From the NCBI RefSeq assembly GCF_026250525.1, contig NZ_CP111043.1:1601421-1665420 (forward strand): DNA of 64,000 nt, in the 5' to 3' direction. Below the pieces are notes generated by a model that worked only from the letters and a program-made list of their open reading frames with translations, was not told where the DNA came from and ran no database searches. This DNA is from Chondrinema litorale (GTDB lineage Bacteria; Bacteroidota; Bacteroidia; Cytophagales; Flammeovirgaceae). The position numbers were made by a program, and so were the translations under genes. Of this stretch, positions 1-10,400 are shown piece after piece (position 1 is the stretch's first letter; the number at the start of each line of letters is the position of its first letter).

Positions 1-2
1 CC

Positions 3-1169
3 AATCAATATGGCGAAGACTATTATTCATTTGTAAATGGCCAGTTTACTACGCAAGGTGGTACGCACCTTTCTTCTTTTAGAGAAGCTGTAGTTAAAAC
101 TGTAAGAGATCATTTTAATAAAAACTTTGATGCAATGGATGTAAGAGCATCTATTGTTGCAGCGATTAGTGTAAGGGTACAAGAACCAGTTTTTGAATCT
201 CAGACTAAAACTAAACTTGGTTCTATCAATATGTCTCCGGATGGAGAAACTATCCGTAAGTATGTGCTAGACTTTGTGAAGAAAGATTTAGATGACTATC
301 TCCACAAAAATCCTGAGACAGCTCAGGCTATGCTCAAAAGAATCTTGCAATCTGAAAGAGAAAGGAAAGAAATTGCAGGAATTAAAAAGATTGCAAACGA
401 CAGAGCTAAAAAAGCTAATCTTCACAATAAAAAATTAAGAGACTGTAAGCTTCATTTAAACGATAGAGGTAAAAACGATGAAGAAAAGAAGTATGAAACT
501 ACTCTTTTCATTACCGAGGGTGACTCTGCCAGTGGAAGTATTACTAAATCTCGTAATGTAGAAACACAAGCTGTTTTTAGTTTGAGAGGTAAGCCACTTA
601 ACTGCTACTCATTAACCAAAAAAGTGGTTTACGAAAATGAAGAGTTTAATCTATTACAACACGCTCTAAATATTGAAGACGGCATTGATGGACTTCGTTA
701 CAACAAAATTGTAATTGCTACTGATGCCGACGTAGATGGTATGCACATTAGACTATTAATGCTTACATTCTTTCTACAGTTTTTCCCTGAACTAGTTCGT
801 GCAGGTCACCTTTATATTCTTGAAACACCTCTATTTAGAGTAAGAAACAAGCAGAAAACTATTTACTGCTATTCTGATGAAGAAAGAATAAATGCGATTA
901 ATCAGCTTGGTAACAAACCAGAGATTACTCGATTTAAAGGTTTAGGCGAGATTTCGCCAGACGAATTCGGTGGCTTTATTGGCGAAAACATTAGACTTGA
1001 GCCAATTATCTTGAAAAAAGAAACTTCAATATCTGGACTTCTTAAATATTTTATGGGTAAAAACACACCTGACCGTCAGGAATTTATTATTAACCACCTA
1101 AAAGTTGAGAAGGATGTAGTAGAGGAAAACAGAAAAGCAAAAGAAGCTCTACAAACAGAAACTGTATAA
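3..1169 (+). CDS. parE: DNA topoisomerase IV subunit B (3' part only)
   Basis: ATPase/TOPRIM subunit of topoisomerase IV, the type II enzyme that decatenates daughter chromosomes, pairing with ParC. The reading frame is already open at the first bases, so the gene starts before the window and only about 388 C-terminal codons are present. Visible are the end of the GHKL/transducer region (GGTHLSSF), the TOPRIM metal-site motif EGDSASGS at nt 516-539 and [10 protein letters not shown] at nt 723-752, then the C-terminal segment RFKGLGEI. The wording EGDSASGS and 'FSLRGKPLN' is typical of Bacteroidota ParE rather than GyrB. A Met at 135 lies inside the domain and is not the start. Followed after 32 nt by a HEAT-like gene on the same strand. 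Identification as a type IIA B subunit is certain; ParE versus GyrB is a family judgement. Confidence 0.93.
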   Translation, partial: NQYGEDYYSFVNGQFTTQGGTHLSSFREAVVKTVRDHFNKNFDAMDVRASIVAAISVRVQEPVFESQTKTKLGSINMSPDGETIRKYVLDFVKKDLDDYLHKNPETAQAMLKRILQSERERKEIAGIKKIANDRAKKANLHNKKLRDCKLHLNDRGKNDEEKKYETTLFITEGDSASGSITKSRNVETQAVFSLRGKPLNCYSLTKKVVYENEEFNLLQHALNIEDGIDGLRYNKIVIATDADVDGMHIRLLMLTFFLQFFPELVRAGHLYILETPLFRVRNKQKTIYCYSDEERINAINQLGNKPEITRFKGLGEISPDEFGGFIGENIRLEPIILKKETSISGLLKYFMGKNTPDRQEFIINHLKVEKDVVEENRKAKEALQTETV

Positions 1170-1201
1170 TTATTCAAAATTGCTTGAATCTATAAAGTGC
1201 T

Positions 1202-1714
1202 ATGAATATTTCAGAAGCATTATTAAAAGAACACTCCAAAGCCAACTCCTTAAACATTGCAGAGTATATTGGGGAAGACAAAGTTAGATTCAAGCAATTA
1301 ATTGAAATTTTTATAGGTGAAGAATACAGACTTGTACAAAGATCTGCTTGGGTGCTCAGCATTATCGCTGAAAAGCACCCTTTTTTAATTAAGCCTTATT
1401 TATCGCTACTCGTAAAACAACTGCACAATCCCAAACACGACACAGTTAAAAGGAATATTCTACGAATCTTACAGTTTATTGAAATTCCAGATGAGTTAAT
1501 GGGTGAGCTTGCCGATATTTGTTTTAACTTTTTAACAAGTGGTAAAGAAGCTATTGCAATTAAAGTTTTTGCTATAACAGTACTTGAAAAAATTGTGAGG
1601 CAATATCCAGAATTAAAATACGAGCTCATTATTATAATTGAAGATCAAATGCCTTATAGTAGTGCTGGTTTTAAATCCCGAGGCACTAAAATTCTTAAAG
1701 CCTTAAAAAAATAA
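1202..1714 (+). CDS. HEAT-repeat-like helical protein, unknown function
   Basis: 170 aa, no signal peptide, predicted all-helical. Repeating hydrophobic helical pairs such as VQRSAWVLSIIAEKHP, VKRNILRILQFIEIP and AIKVFAITVLEKIVRQYP look like three HEAT/ARM-type repeats. Similar short proteins are widespread in Cytophagales and are sometimes labelled adenylosuccinate lyase in databases, but I see none of that enzyme's signature motifs (for example no SSxMPxKxNxxxxE). Probably a cytoplasmic protein-interaction scaffold. It follows parE closely on the same strand and may be co-transcribed with it. Function unknown. Confidence 0.75.
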   Translation: MNISEALLKEHSKANSLNIAEYIGEDKVRFKQLIEIFIGEEYRLVQRSAWVLSIIAEKHPFLIKPYLSLLVKQLHNPKHDTVKRNILRILQFIEIPDELMGELADICFNFLTSGKEAIAIKVFAITVLEKIVRQYPELKYELIIIIEDQMPYSSAGFKSRGTKILKALKK

Positions 1715-1786
1715 GAATCCCCACACATTTTGCTGTATTTTTGCTTTGATAATCAATATTATTTAGCAAAATCATATCATTTTAAA

Positions 1787-2551
1787 ATGAAATTATCCAA
1801 TTCTTCAACCATACTTATTTACTTACTATTTACTTTAATTTCGTGCGATTCTAGTGAAAAAGAACAGTTAAGGCATGAAATAGAAAAGTTAAGGTCCGAA
1901 ATTAAAGATACTGAGGCCTATAATAACACAATGGCAAGTCAGATCAACGAGGTTGACATGATGCTAGACTCCATCGAAAGATCTCAAAACATATTAAATA
2001 CGCAACTTGAAAGAGGTACTACCTATACCGATTACGCTGAAAGATTAAATTTTATAAACGAATACATCAATAATAGCAAAACAAGGCTAAAGGAGATGGA
2101 AGATAAACTTGGGCAGAGTGATCAGAAAAACCAGACGTTTATAGCAATGATTGCTAAGTTGAGAACAAGCATTGCAGACAAAGAAAGCAGTATAAATGCA
2201 CTTAATGATCAAGTTGAAAAATACAAAACTGAAAATGAAGGTCTTATAACTACTGTTGAACTACAAAAGCAGAAACTAAGTCAGCAAAAAGAGGAGATTG
2301 AAGCCAAAGAGCAGGAACTTGCCGACCTAGAAACAAGAATTAATAATTTAAGTGAAGAGGCTCAAAAGAAAGAAGCAGATTCTTATTTTGAAAGGGCATT
2401 GCAAATGGAAGAAATTGCAAGTAGAACCAAATTTGCTCCAAAAAAGAAAAAAGAAAGTTTAAAAGAAGCTCATAGACTTTACAAAAAAGCTTTTGAATTA
2501 GGAAGAATTGATGCTTTTGAAAAAATGGAAGATTTAGAGCAGAGATATTAA
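1787..2551 (+). CDS. Coiled-coil lipoprotein, unknown function
   Basis: 254 aa. The open frame begins at 1730, but the Met at 1787 directly precedes a lipoprotein signal (MKLSNSSTILIYLLFTLISC), so that start is preferred. The lipobox is LISC with Cys20. The body is almost entirely charged heptad-like coiled coil (roughly residues 25-205, rich in E, K, Q and L), and ends in a short helical pair (YFERALQMEEIA...AHRLYKKAFELGR) resembling a TPR/Sel1 repeat. Likely anchored in the outer or inner membrane, with the rod in the periplasm. It lies between the HEAT protein and the cyclase, 29 nt upstream of the latter. No specific function can be assigned. Confidence 0.75.
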   Translation: MKLSNSSTILIYLLFTLISCDSSEKEQLRHEIEKLRSEIKDTEAYNNTMASQINEVDMMLDSIERSQNILNTQLERGTTYTDYAERLNFINEYINNSKTRLKEMEDKLGQSDQKNQTFIAMIAKLRTSIADKESSINALNDQVEKYKTENEGLITTVELQKQKLSQQKEEIEAKEQELADLETRINNLSEEAQKKEADSYFERALQMEEIASRTKFAPKKKKESLKEAHRLYKKAFELGRIDAFEKMEDLEQRY

Positions 2552-2580
2552 TGAGCCTTTTAATTTTTTAAATTAGTGAA

Positions 2581-3516
2581 ATGCCTAGTTTTCAAATTTC
2601 TCCCGATGATAAAATAGTACATTCGGAACTTGAAGAAACCATTCTGCAAGCATCTCTTAAAGCGGGAATTCCTCATGCACATGCTTGTGGCGGTTTTGCC
2701 AAATGTTCTACTTGCAGGGTTGTAGTCGAAACTGGTAGTGAATTACTTTCTAAGCCCGGAGAAGCAGAAAAGAAACTGGCTAATAAGGTTAAATTTCCGA
2801 AGAATGTGCGTTTGGCTTGCCAAACCAGAATAAAAGGTGACGGCAAGCTCATTTTAAAAAGACCTGTTATAGACGATATCGATCTAGAACTAACTAATAT
2901 AATGGGCAAAAACTCTCTTGAATTACAAAAAATGGGAGAGCCTAAAAAACTTGCCATCATGTTTGTTGATATCGAAGGCTATACTCCTTTTGCAGAAGCC
3001 CTTCCCTCCTACGATATTATGCATGTACTCAATAAGTATTTTTATCTAATGGGAAAAGTAATTAATAAGAAAAGAGGAAATATTATTGATTACTATGGTG
3101 ATGGGCTATTAGCCATTTTTGGCTTATATGAATCTACGCCTGAAGAAGCTGCACTTTTAGCTGTAGAGGCTGGTATAGAAATGAATAAAGAATTGCTGAA
3201 GTTGAATCCTTACCTTGAAAAAATGTACTGTAAGAGCTTTAAAATAAGGATAGGTATTAACTATGGCAATGTTATTACAGGTACAATTGGAATTGAAGGA
3301 ATGCAAAAGTTTTCGGTAATTGGCGACCCTGTAAATATGGCAAGCCGTATTGAAACAACAAACAAATTGTTTGGCACTCACTTTCTCATATCAGAAAGCG
3401 TAAAGGCTTTATTGCCAGAGAAAGTTAAACTTGGGAAAACATGTGAGACTGTATTGAAAGGAAAAAAAGGGAATCATAGACTTTACGAAGTGCTTATTCC
3501 AGAAACAAATGCATAA
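2581..3516 (+). CDS. 2Fe-2S ferredoxin-class III nucleotide cyclase fusion
   Basis: 311 aa, soluble. Residues 1-95 form a plant-type [2Fe-2S] ferredoxin domain with cluster ligands C36, C42, C45 and C80 (ACGGFAKCSTC ... RLACQ). Residues about 120-300 form a class III adenylate/guanylate cyclase catalytic domain. Metal-binding aspartates are D130 (FVDIEGYT) and D174 (YYGDGLLAIFG); transition-state residues are N252 and R256 (GDPVNMASRIE). By hand alignment, the position that carries the purine-specifying Lys in many cyclases is D170, and the mammalian Asp1018 position is S245, so the substrate (ATP, GTP or other) is uncertain. The arrangement suggests redox or Fe-S control of second-messenger synthesis, which is inference. 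Last gene of a rightward run, followed by a strong terminator. Confidence 0.88.
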   Translation: MPSFQISPDDKIVHSELEETILQASLKAGIPHAHACGGFAKCSTCRVVVETGSELLSKPGEAEKKLANKVKFPKNVRLACQTRIKGDGKLILKRPVIDDIDLELTNIMGKNSLELQKMGEPKKLAIMFVDIEGYTPFAEALPSYDIMHVLNKYFYLMGKVINKKRGNIIDYYGDGLLAIFGLYESTPEEAALLAVEAGIEMNKELLKLNPYLEKMYCKSFKIRIGINYGNVITGTIGIEGMQKFSVIGDPVNMASRIETTNKLFGTHFLISESVKALLPEKVKLGKTCETVLKGKKGNHRLYEVLIPETNA

Positions 3517-3517
3517 A

Positions 3518-3550
3518 AAAAGTTCTGTAACTCATCTGTACAGAACTTTT
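3518..3550. terminator. Bidirectional intrinsic terminator
   Basis: A perfect 12-bp stem (AAAAGTTCTGTA / TACAGAACTTTT) with a 9-nt loop, with A and T runs on both sides. It sits between the convergent cyclase gene (stop at 3516) and the DUF4302 gene (stop at 3571), so it can serve both strands. Confidence 0.85.
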
Positions 3551-3570
3551 AATTTTGAAATATTTTTTAT

Positions 3571-4965
3571 CTAATTGAACATTAGAGTCTCGTACTTATT
3601 ACAAGGATTATAAAGTATAAACAAGTCATCTCTAAAAGCCAGATCAATTACATATATGCTGGTTCCTCCAAAAATTAGATCAGTATATTTATTTATGGCA
3701 GCTTCCTGTTCAGCAGTCATATCTTTTGTCGTAAAATATTCCCCCGTAAAATTAAAAGTGAGCTTATTACCTTCATTTTCAATAGGCTCAAACTCTCTTA
3801 AAAGAAAATCTACATTATTATCTGCATCTAACAATACAATACCCATTGCATAAAATAAATCTGTATCTCCTATATCGTAACCATAATACAATTGAAATGC
3901 ATAAGCATCAGGTATATCTGCTAAAATACTATCTCCTATCGATTCGCTATTTTCATTATAAAAATAAGCTATATCTGTACTGAATGGGTTATCCAACATA
4001 GGTTGGAAATTGGTAGAACCCATAAACAAACCTGTTTTAGCAGTAACATTACCAGAGCCTAAAACGGTACCTTTATAAGAATAAATCTCACTAGCCTCTT
4101 CGCCGTCACAATAAGCCACGCTTTCTTGACTCACGCTTGTTAATGCAATAGAACTAATAATTACTTGTTGCCCACCTAGTGTAAATGCCACCGGTTCTTC
4201 CAATAAAATACTACCATCGCTATAACCATAACCCGTTGTATGATTTACTAAGATATTGTTTGAAGAAGCAAGTATCTCATCTTCTGTTACACCTTCACTC
4301 GCTGAAAGAACTTTTAAAGACCTGGTATCAAAATCAAATACAAAGAATACAGAAACATTCTGACTTTCTAGAATTACCTGAAAACTTACAGACTCAACCA
4401 AACTTGAACCTGTACCATCAATCGAGGCTTCTAACAACTCTGCCAAATCTCTAGAGTTTTCAATAGCAGTAATATCATCATCAGTAGCTGGTTTAAATAC
4501 CAATACTGTTCGGTCTGATGCATCTGAAAGGCTTCCGAAAATTAGGTTCTCACCATCTTTACTATCGTATAAAAACTCAAATTCACCACCAAAAGTAGAT
4601 TGATCTTTCTCAAACAAATAATGGAAAAAACCATATGTTTCAAGAATTAACTCTAAACCTTGAGCATTATCAATTCTGTAAGAGATTGTCTGATCAAAGT
4701 ACTCTCCATCGCTGAACATCGCATCAGTCTTGATATTTACTTTTCCTTCTGCATCAAAATTCAACAATACATTAAAAAAGCCAGCGCCATCAGTTGGTGT
4801 GTATTGTAGAATCCAGCCATTACTTGGAGTAGTTAATTCTGTTTCAAGTGCCTGAATTGCTTCTGCCGATCTCACTTCCACAGAAGCCAGAGTTTCAGGT
4901 TCGTCATCATCACAGGCAGAAATGAAGGCCAAGAATAATAATGGATATATATATTTTTTTAACAT
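3571..4965 (-). CDS. DUF4302-type surface lipoprotein
   Basis: 464 aa. The signal peptide ends in a lipobox (FISAC, Cys18) followed at once by DDDE, the acidic motif that acts as a lipoprotein surface-export signal in several Bacteroidota. The N-terminal segment 'ALETELTTPSNGWILQYTPT' is characteristic of DUF4302 proteins, which are usually found beside SusC/SusD pairs and HExxH lipoproteins. The rest is predicted beta-rich, with alternating 'GEYF' and 'FLLREFEPI' segments. Last gene of the four-gene leftward susC operon, 14 nt after the metallohydrolase gene. Probably an accessory surface protein for capture or processing of the imported substrate. The biochemical role of the family is unknown. 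Confidence 0.85.
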   Translation of the reverse strand: MLKKYIYPLLFLAFISACDDDEPETLASVEVRSAEAIQALETELTTPSNGWILQYTPTDGAGFFNVLLNFDAEGKVNIKTDAMFSDGEYFDQTISYRIDNAQGLELILETYGFFHYLFEKDQSTFGGEFEFLYDSKDGENLIFGSLSDASDRTVLVFKPATDDDITAIENSRDLAELLEASIDGTGSSLVESVSFQVILESQNVSVFFVFDFDTRSLKVLSASEGVTEDEILASSNNILVNHTTGYGYSDGSILLEEPVAFTLGGQQVIISSIALTSVSQESVAYCDGEEASEIYSYKGTVLGSGNVTAKTGLFMGSTNFQPMLDNPFSTDIAYFYNENSESIGDSILADIPDAYAFQLYYGYDIGDTDLFYAMGIVLLDADNNVDFLLREFEPIENEGNKLTFNFTGEYFTTKDMTAEQEAAINKYTDLIFGGTSIYVIDLAFRDDLFILYNPCNKYETLMFN

Positions 4966-4979
4966 AATGGATTATCTGA

Positions 4980-5852
4980 TTATAATTTTGCCTGAATGAT
5001 ATTTCTTAATTCTTCTAAGTCGATTCCTGTTACCTTAAGATAATGCTCACTAATTGAAGCCAATTTCTGTCTAATTTTCTCTCTACCCTCATTTCTTTGT
5101 TCACATACAAGCGTTGTACAATCTTCCTCGTCAGTCAAGTAGTATTCGATAAAGTCTTCATAGAAAAGATAAAATGCTACTGTTTCTGCAAAGTCTTCAT
5201 TAGGTGAACTAGTTGCATATGGAGATACAAATCCTCTTTCTAGGGCCTCCTCATCGGTAAGTGTATACCACGAACCACCACTGGTATAACCAGTAGCCGC
5301 AATTTCTTCAAAAGCATTTGGTAGCTTATATCGCTGGTGAACAATGTGAGAAAACTCATGATAAACTACATTAAGCTGTAAGGCTACCCACTCTTTATCT
5401 TCGGTATCAATATCATTTACATTAGTAAAAGTGATTTGAGCACCGGCATCAGCGGTACCCAATGTAACTGTACCATCATAATTGTAAATAGGCCCTCCAA
5501 GAAAGACAATTTCTGGTGGCACGTGATTCGCGAAAAAATCAGCTCCGTTTGCTACTTCCAAATAAGGATCAATCCAAAATTTTTGAATAAATTCTAACAT
5601 GGGTTGTACCTTCTCTAGTGTAGGTGGTACTGCTCTTTCATCAACACCTACATAGTTATCTACAAATCTGTAGCGAATAGCCATATCGTATTTCTGGGTG
5701 AAATTTTCCTCGATGTAGATGTCAATATCGTCTACCAGCTCAGGTGTTTCTATTACTGGCACGCTGAGTTCTTCTTTTTCATAACAACCTGATACTAAGG
5801 AGGCCATTAGCGCAATAATACAGGTTGTCGCAGATATATTTTTAAATTTCAT
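4980..5852 (-). CDS. Substrate-import-associated zinc metallohydrolase lipoprotein (HExxH)
   Basis: 290 aa. Lipoprotein signal with lipobox VSGC (Cys23). Residues H165-E166-F167-S168-H169 form an HExxH zinc site (VYHEFSHIVHQ). A downstream acidic cluster (PNEDFAETVAFYLF) could supply the third ligand. This fits the family of HExxH lipoproteins that accompany SusC/SusD transporters (TIGR04549/PF15890 type). It probably acts on the cell surface, trimming peptide or another ligand before uptake, but the substrate is not known. It is flanked by susD (36 nt upstream) and the DUF4302 gene (14 nt downstream), indicating a single transcript. Confidence 0.87.
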   Translation of the reverse strand: MKFKNISATTCIIALMASLVSGCYEKEELSVPVIETPELVDDIDIYIEENFTQKYDMAIRYRFVDNYVGVDERAVPPTLEKVQPMLEFIQKFWIDPYLEVANGADFFANHVPPEIVFLGGPIYNYDGTVTLGTADAGAQITFTNVNDIDTEDKEWVALQLNVVYHEFSHIVHQRYKLPNAFEEIAATGYTSGGSWYTLTDEEALERGFVSPYATSSPNEDFAETVAFYLFYEDFIEYYLTDEEDCTTLVCEQRNEGREKIRQKLASISEHYLKVTGIDLEELRNIIQAKL

Positions 5853-5888
5853 TTTGATCTATATTAAAATTTTTAAAGTCTTATCATA

Positions 5889-7409
5889 TTACCTTGGATT
5901 TGCTCTTAAGCCACCTACATCTATTGCTGATTGAGGTATTTGCAATACTTTTCTGAGATCTTCTGATTCCAGCGTGATGACACTACCATCTTCCAAATCA
6001 TGCTCTACTTCAATTCCTAACCTCTTAACATCAAACCAGCGTAAGCCCTGAGAAATAAATTCTTTCCTTCTTTCTGCCAGCGCATAGATGTATAAAATAT
6101 ATCTGTCGCTATAATTCGGGTTATTTGTAACTCCATAAAAAGACCTGATTCTAGCAATAGTCACCTCAGCATCTGCACCACTATATCTTCTATCTGCTAA
6201 AGCCTGTAAATCTTCAATTGCTTCATCAACTCTATTTAAAAATATATTAGCTTCTACTCTATTCAAAAGCACTTCTTCACCTTTAAAAGCCATGGCAATA
6301 TGATAAGGAAAACCAACATCTGAGTTAGCACTACTTCTCTGGAACAAGCTCTGGTATCTTACAGGAAACAAAGCATTGTCTCCTTTAACAAAAGCTGGAT
6401 TCTCTCTTTCGTCTGTTGTTCCTGAAAATGGATTCTCATCGAAAATTGCATTGTAAATATCACTTACTGGCCCATGTGCAAAGTCTGTACGTTGCACTAA
6501 AGAGATTTTTCTTATCAATAATAAGTTACTTGGTAAATCGGGAGAGCAATATAATTGCGGATAACCAGTAATTGAGGAACTCGCTGCCTGAAACTCATCA
6601 GAAGTAAGGTCTCTCACATATGAACCTGCTGATGCTCCTAATAATAATGTGCTGTATTTTTCACAGTTTTCGTAATCGCCTTTAAAAAGATAAAAACGAG
6701 AAGCAAAAGCCAAAGCAGCGCCTCTATTAAAGTGGTATTTACCAGAATTTGCAAAGTAGCTATCGTCTAATAGTTCGATACCTTTGAGCATATCTTCTTC
6801 AACTTTGTCATACACCTCTTGTACAGTGTTTCTGGTATAGGTCTTAATAAAAACAGTTTCAGGTTCTTCTACATAAGGCACACCCAAATCGCTAGAAGCA
6901 GTTGATTCGTCATAATGCTTTGAAAATAGGTTTACCAACATAAAATGTGCATATGCTCTGGTTAATCTCGCTTCTGATTCAATAGAATTTCTAAAATCTA
7001 TATCATCATCGTCTTCTATTGGAAGCTCGTTTAATACTGCTAAAACTTCGTTGGCGTGAGCGACTGCTTCGTAACTTTGAAACCAAGCAAAAATAGGTGT
7101 GTCTTGGTCTGTTGGGTCTGATGTTACATCTTCCCACATATAGGTTTGTTCCTGGTTTAGTCGGATAGTTACCCCTAAGGTATAACCAACATCGTCTGTC
7201 ATCCAGTCTGTAAATGCATAGCTACTAATTGGATATGCATTGGTTAGCAATTGCGCGGCTTTTTCTAGGTCGTCTAGTGCAACTCTATTATCGGGTACTT
7301 CATCCAGATAATCATCGCAAGAAGAGAATGATAATATGAGTGAAAAAATAAAAATACCCTTTGTGAAAAGCTTTATAAAATGATTTTTTTTGTAGTCAAG
7401 TTTTTTCAT
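5889..7409 (-). CDS. SusD/RagB family nutrient-binding outer-membrane lipoprotein
   Basis: 506 aa. Signal peptide with lipobox FSSC (Cys31), then the usual SusD opening 'DDYLDEVPDNRV'. The middle is helical with TPR-like units (SEARLTRAYAHFMLVNLFSKHY; GAALAFASRFYLFKGDYENC), and the C-terminus carries the family ending 'YILYIYALAERRKEFISQG' and 'RWFDVKRLG'. It is the surface lid that binds ligand and hands it to the SusC barrel. The sequence does not reveal the ligand. The partner susC lies 24 nt upstream and a HExxH hydrolase follows, which hints at peptide or protein rather than glycan, but that is inference. Confidence 0.93.
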   Translation of the reverse strand: MKKLDYKKNHFIKLFTKGIFIFSLILSFSSCDDYLDEVPDNRVALDDLEKAAQLLTNAYPISSYAFTDWMTDDVGYTLGVTIRLNQEQTYMWEDVTSDPTDQDTPIFAWFQSYEAVAHANEVLAVLNELPIEDDDDIDFRNSIESEARLTRAYAHFMLVNLFSKHYDESTASSDLGVPYVEEPETVFIKTYTRNTVQEVYDKVEEDMLKGIELLDDSYFANSGKYHFNRGAALAFASRFYLFKGDYENCEKYSTLLLGASAGSYVRDLTSDEFQAASSSITGYPQLYCSPDLPSNLLLIRKISLVQRTDFAHGPVSDIYNAIFDENPFSGTTDERENPAFVKGDNALFPVRYQSLFQRSSANSDVGFPYHIAMAFKGEEVLLNRVEANIFLNRVDEAIEDLQALADRRYSGADAEVTIARIRSFYGVTNNPNYSDRYILYIYALAERRKEFISQGLRWFDVKRLGIEVEHDLEDGSVITLESEDLRKVLQIPQSAIDVGGLRANPR

Positions 7410-7433
7410 TTCGATATTGAAATAAAGGAAAGA

Positions 7434-10400
7434 TTATAAACCAATGTTCAGAGAAAAAGTAACAAGTCTAGGTTGAGGTAATGCTACCCCACCAGTTGAA
7501 AAAAATTCGGGATCCTGACCATTTAGTTTATCGTCTGAATAAAGTAAAGCCAGATTTTGACCTTCAACAGATAAAGAAATTGTTGATAAGCCCATGCGAG
7601 ATACGATGTTTGGAGGCAACATGTAAGAGAGGTTAACTGTTTTTAATCTTACGTGACTTCCATCGGCAATTCTTGCAGTACTTTTATTGAAAAGCTCATA
7701 CGCCTGATTAAGGTCACCATTGGTATTAGCAACACCTCTATCAAGTATAACTGGAATATCTGTAAGTTCTTCGTCACCCGGAACTGCCCATCTGTTAACC
7801 AATTCTTGTGGTAATGCATCGAAATCAGTATAAGTGCTATAGAAAGCATCATTCAGCCTAATCTTATAATCAAACTTGAATGATAGAAGCACTCGAAGTG
7901 AAAAACCCTTGTAGTTGAAAGTGTTTGTAAAACCTCCCGCACCCCTTGGTTCAGCAGGGCCTTCGTATACTAAAGTTTCTCTTAAATCTTCTCTAGATTG
8001 TAAATCGAAGTTATAAACCAGTTCTCCATCTTGATCATAAAATTGAGGAACACCAGCACTTGTTAAACCAGCAAAGTTGGTAGAAAACAAACCTCTTCTA
8101 GGACCATCTAACACAGCAGCACCATTTTGAGTAATCGCATCTACAATTCGAGGGCCGAAATCTAGTCGAGTAATTTTATCTTTAGTATATCCAAAGTTTA
8201 AGTTAGTACTCCATGAGAAATCTTTCTTCTTTATATTGACAGTTGAGATAGAAGCCTCTATCCCTTTTGCTTGCATATCGGCAAAGTTACCAACCTTAAG
8301 CCCTTGTCCTCCAATACCACTTGTTTGTACAACACCTATCAAATCAAATCCTTGGCGCTCATATACATCCACAGAAGTATTGATTCGTCCACCAAGAAAT
8401 CCCATATCAACACCAACATTCACCTCTTTTAACTTTTCCCAAGTAAGCTCTGTATTGGTAAGTTCTTCGATAAATAAATAAGGTTCTGTATCTGTAGGGC
8501 GAATAGTTACATCAGACGAAAGATTGAGTAAAGCACTTGCATTAGGAGGTAAATTACCAGATATGCCATAAGTACCTCTCAGTTTTAAATTATCGAAAAT
8601 CCCGATGTTTTCCATAAATGGTTCGTTGTGTACATTCCATGCACCACTTACATTCCAAGTAGGTAAATATCTCGCCTGAGGACTATTACCCAACTGGTTC
8701 GAACCATCATACCTCACAGTAAAGTTTGCTACATATCTTGATTTGTAGGCATATCCTCCATTAAAAAATAGACCAAAGAATCGATCTTTACTGTTTGACA
8801 GGCTATAGTAATCTATATCTTGTAAGTTAAAAAACTCAATAATATTAGGATCGGTTACAACAACACCTCCACTCTCATACACTACACCTAAACCTGTTGA
8901 GCTATTGCTTGATCTGTTTGTATACCTGAGTTCTTGTCCAGCTAATATATTTATATCGTGAACATCATTTAGGTTAAGTGAATATTCAACACTATTTCTA
9001 TTGTAGAAATTTATAAGGTCATCCTGATCTTTGTAAAGAAAACCACCTTCTGGTAAAACTACAACAGGGTTAAGTCCTGGATTATCTGGGTCTGTGTATA
9101 ACAGGTTGTTAGCATCTTGAATAAACTGTGTCTGGTTTGCTCTGTAAGCTTCTGCCTGATTTGAGTTTTCTGTAACAACGTGAGATCTGTCTGTGTTAGC
9201 AAAACGAGCTTGTAATACACTTTTTACAACAACATTTTTAATAGGTCTTACTTCAAAATCTGTTTGAGCTGATACATCGACTACTTGTATATCGATATAA
9301 TTTTCTTCTAATTCTTGAAGGATGTTAAATGGCGCATAGTTTTTTCTAAAAAATTCAAGTTCACCATCATCATCATAAGGCCTCATACTACGGCTTGTAT
9401 TCAGAGCATAACTGAGCGGGTTGATATCAAAGCTTCTAGAATATCTACCAGTAATAGGATCAAACTCTCTATTTCTAGTACCTGGTGCCTTTTGCTCTCG
9501 ATAGCTACCTGTTAGCTTTAAGCCAAATGTAAATTTATCGGAGATAAAATAAGTATTCCTGGCCGTACCTGTAAATCTTTGAACATTATCTGCAATTGTT
9601 TGCCCTTGGTCGTTTAAGTAACTTAATGAGTAGTAGCTGTTAGACTTTTCACTACCACTTGTAAAACTTAGTGAATGTTGTTGCTGTAGGCCAAAATCGT
9701 GGAATAATACATCAAACCAATCTGTATTAGCATTTTCGTATTTATTCAAATATTGCTCGTTTAATGTCCCTCCTACTCCCCAATCCAATTCGTGATTAGC
9801 AATGAGGTTAAACATTTTTCCAAGTGCACCATAGTTTTTTGCTCTTACCGAAGTACTAATATCTACCAAGCCTTTTCTGTAAAGCTCTCTGTAAACAGAC
9901 ATTTCTTCGGCAGAATTCATCAAATAAAACTGATTATAGGTAGGTCTTAGTTTTCCGGAAAAGTTACCAGAATAATTTACTCTTAACTTTCCACTCTTTC
10001 CTCTTTTTGTTGTAATTACAATTACCCCGTTTGCTGCTCTAGCTCCATAAATAGCTGTGGCAGAAGCATCTTTCAGAATCTGGAAAGATTCAATATCACT
10101 AGGGTTTAAGTTGGCAACAGAAGAACTAATAAGTGTATTTGCATTACCAGAAATAAAATCATCCGTACTAACATTTGCCAGATCTTCCAGAATTACACCA
10201 TCTACAACAAACAAAGGCTGATTGTTACCATTAATAGATACATTACCTCTGATTCTGATTTTGGGACTTGTTCCGAAAGTTCCTGAGACATTTTCAACAG
10301 AGACTCCAGCTACCTGTCCCTCGAGCATACGGCTAACATCCACCATACCTTTGGCTTTAATGTCATCCATCTTGACGTTTTCAGAGGCACCTGTAAATAG

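Noticed and set aside
3..1169. Gyrase B instead of ParE for the partial gene at the left edge
   Set aside because: The TOPRIM motif reads EGDSASGS and the downstream wording follows Bacteroidota ParE; GyrB normally has EGDSAGGS. The 5' part is outside the window, so a small doubt remains.
1202..1714. Adenylosuccinate lyase label for the 170-aa protein
   Set aside because: No fumarase-superfamily signature or catalytic residues; length is about a third of the enzyme. The HEAT-like helical pattern explains it better.
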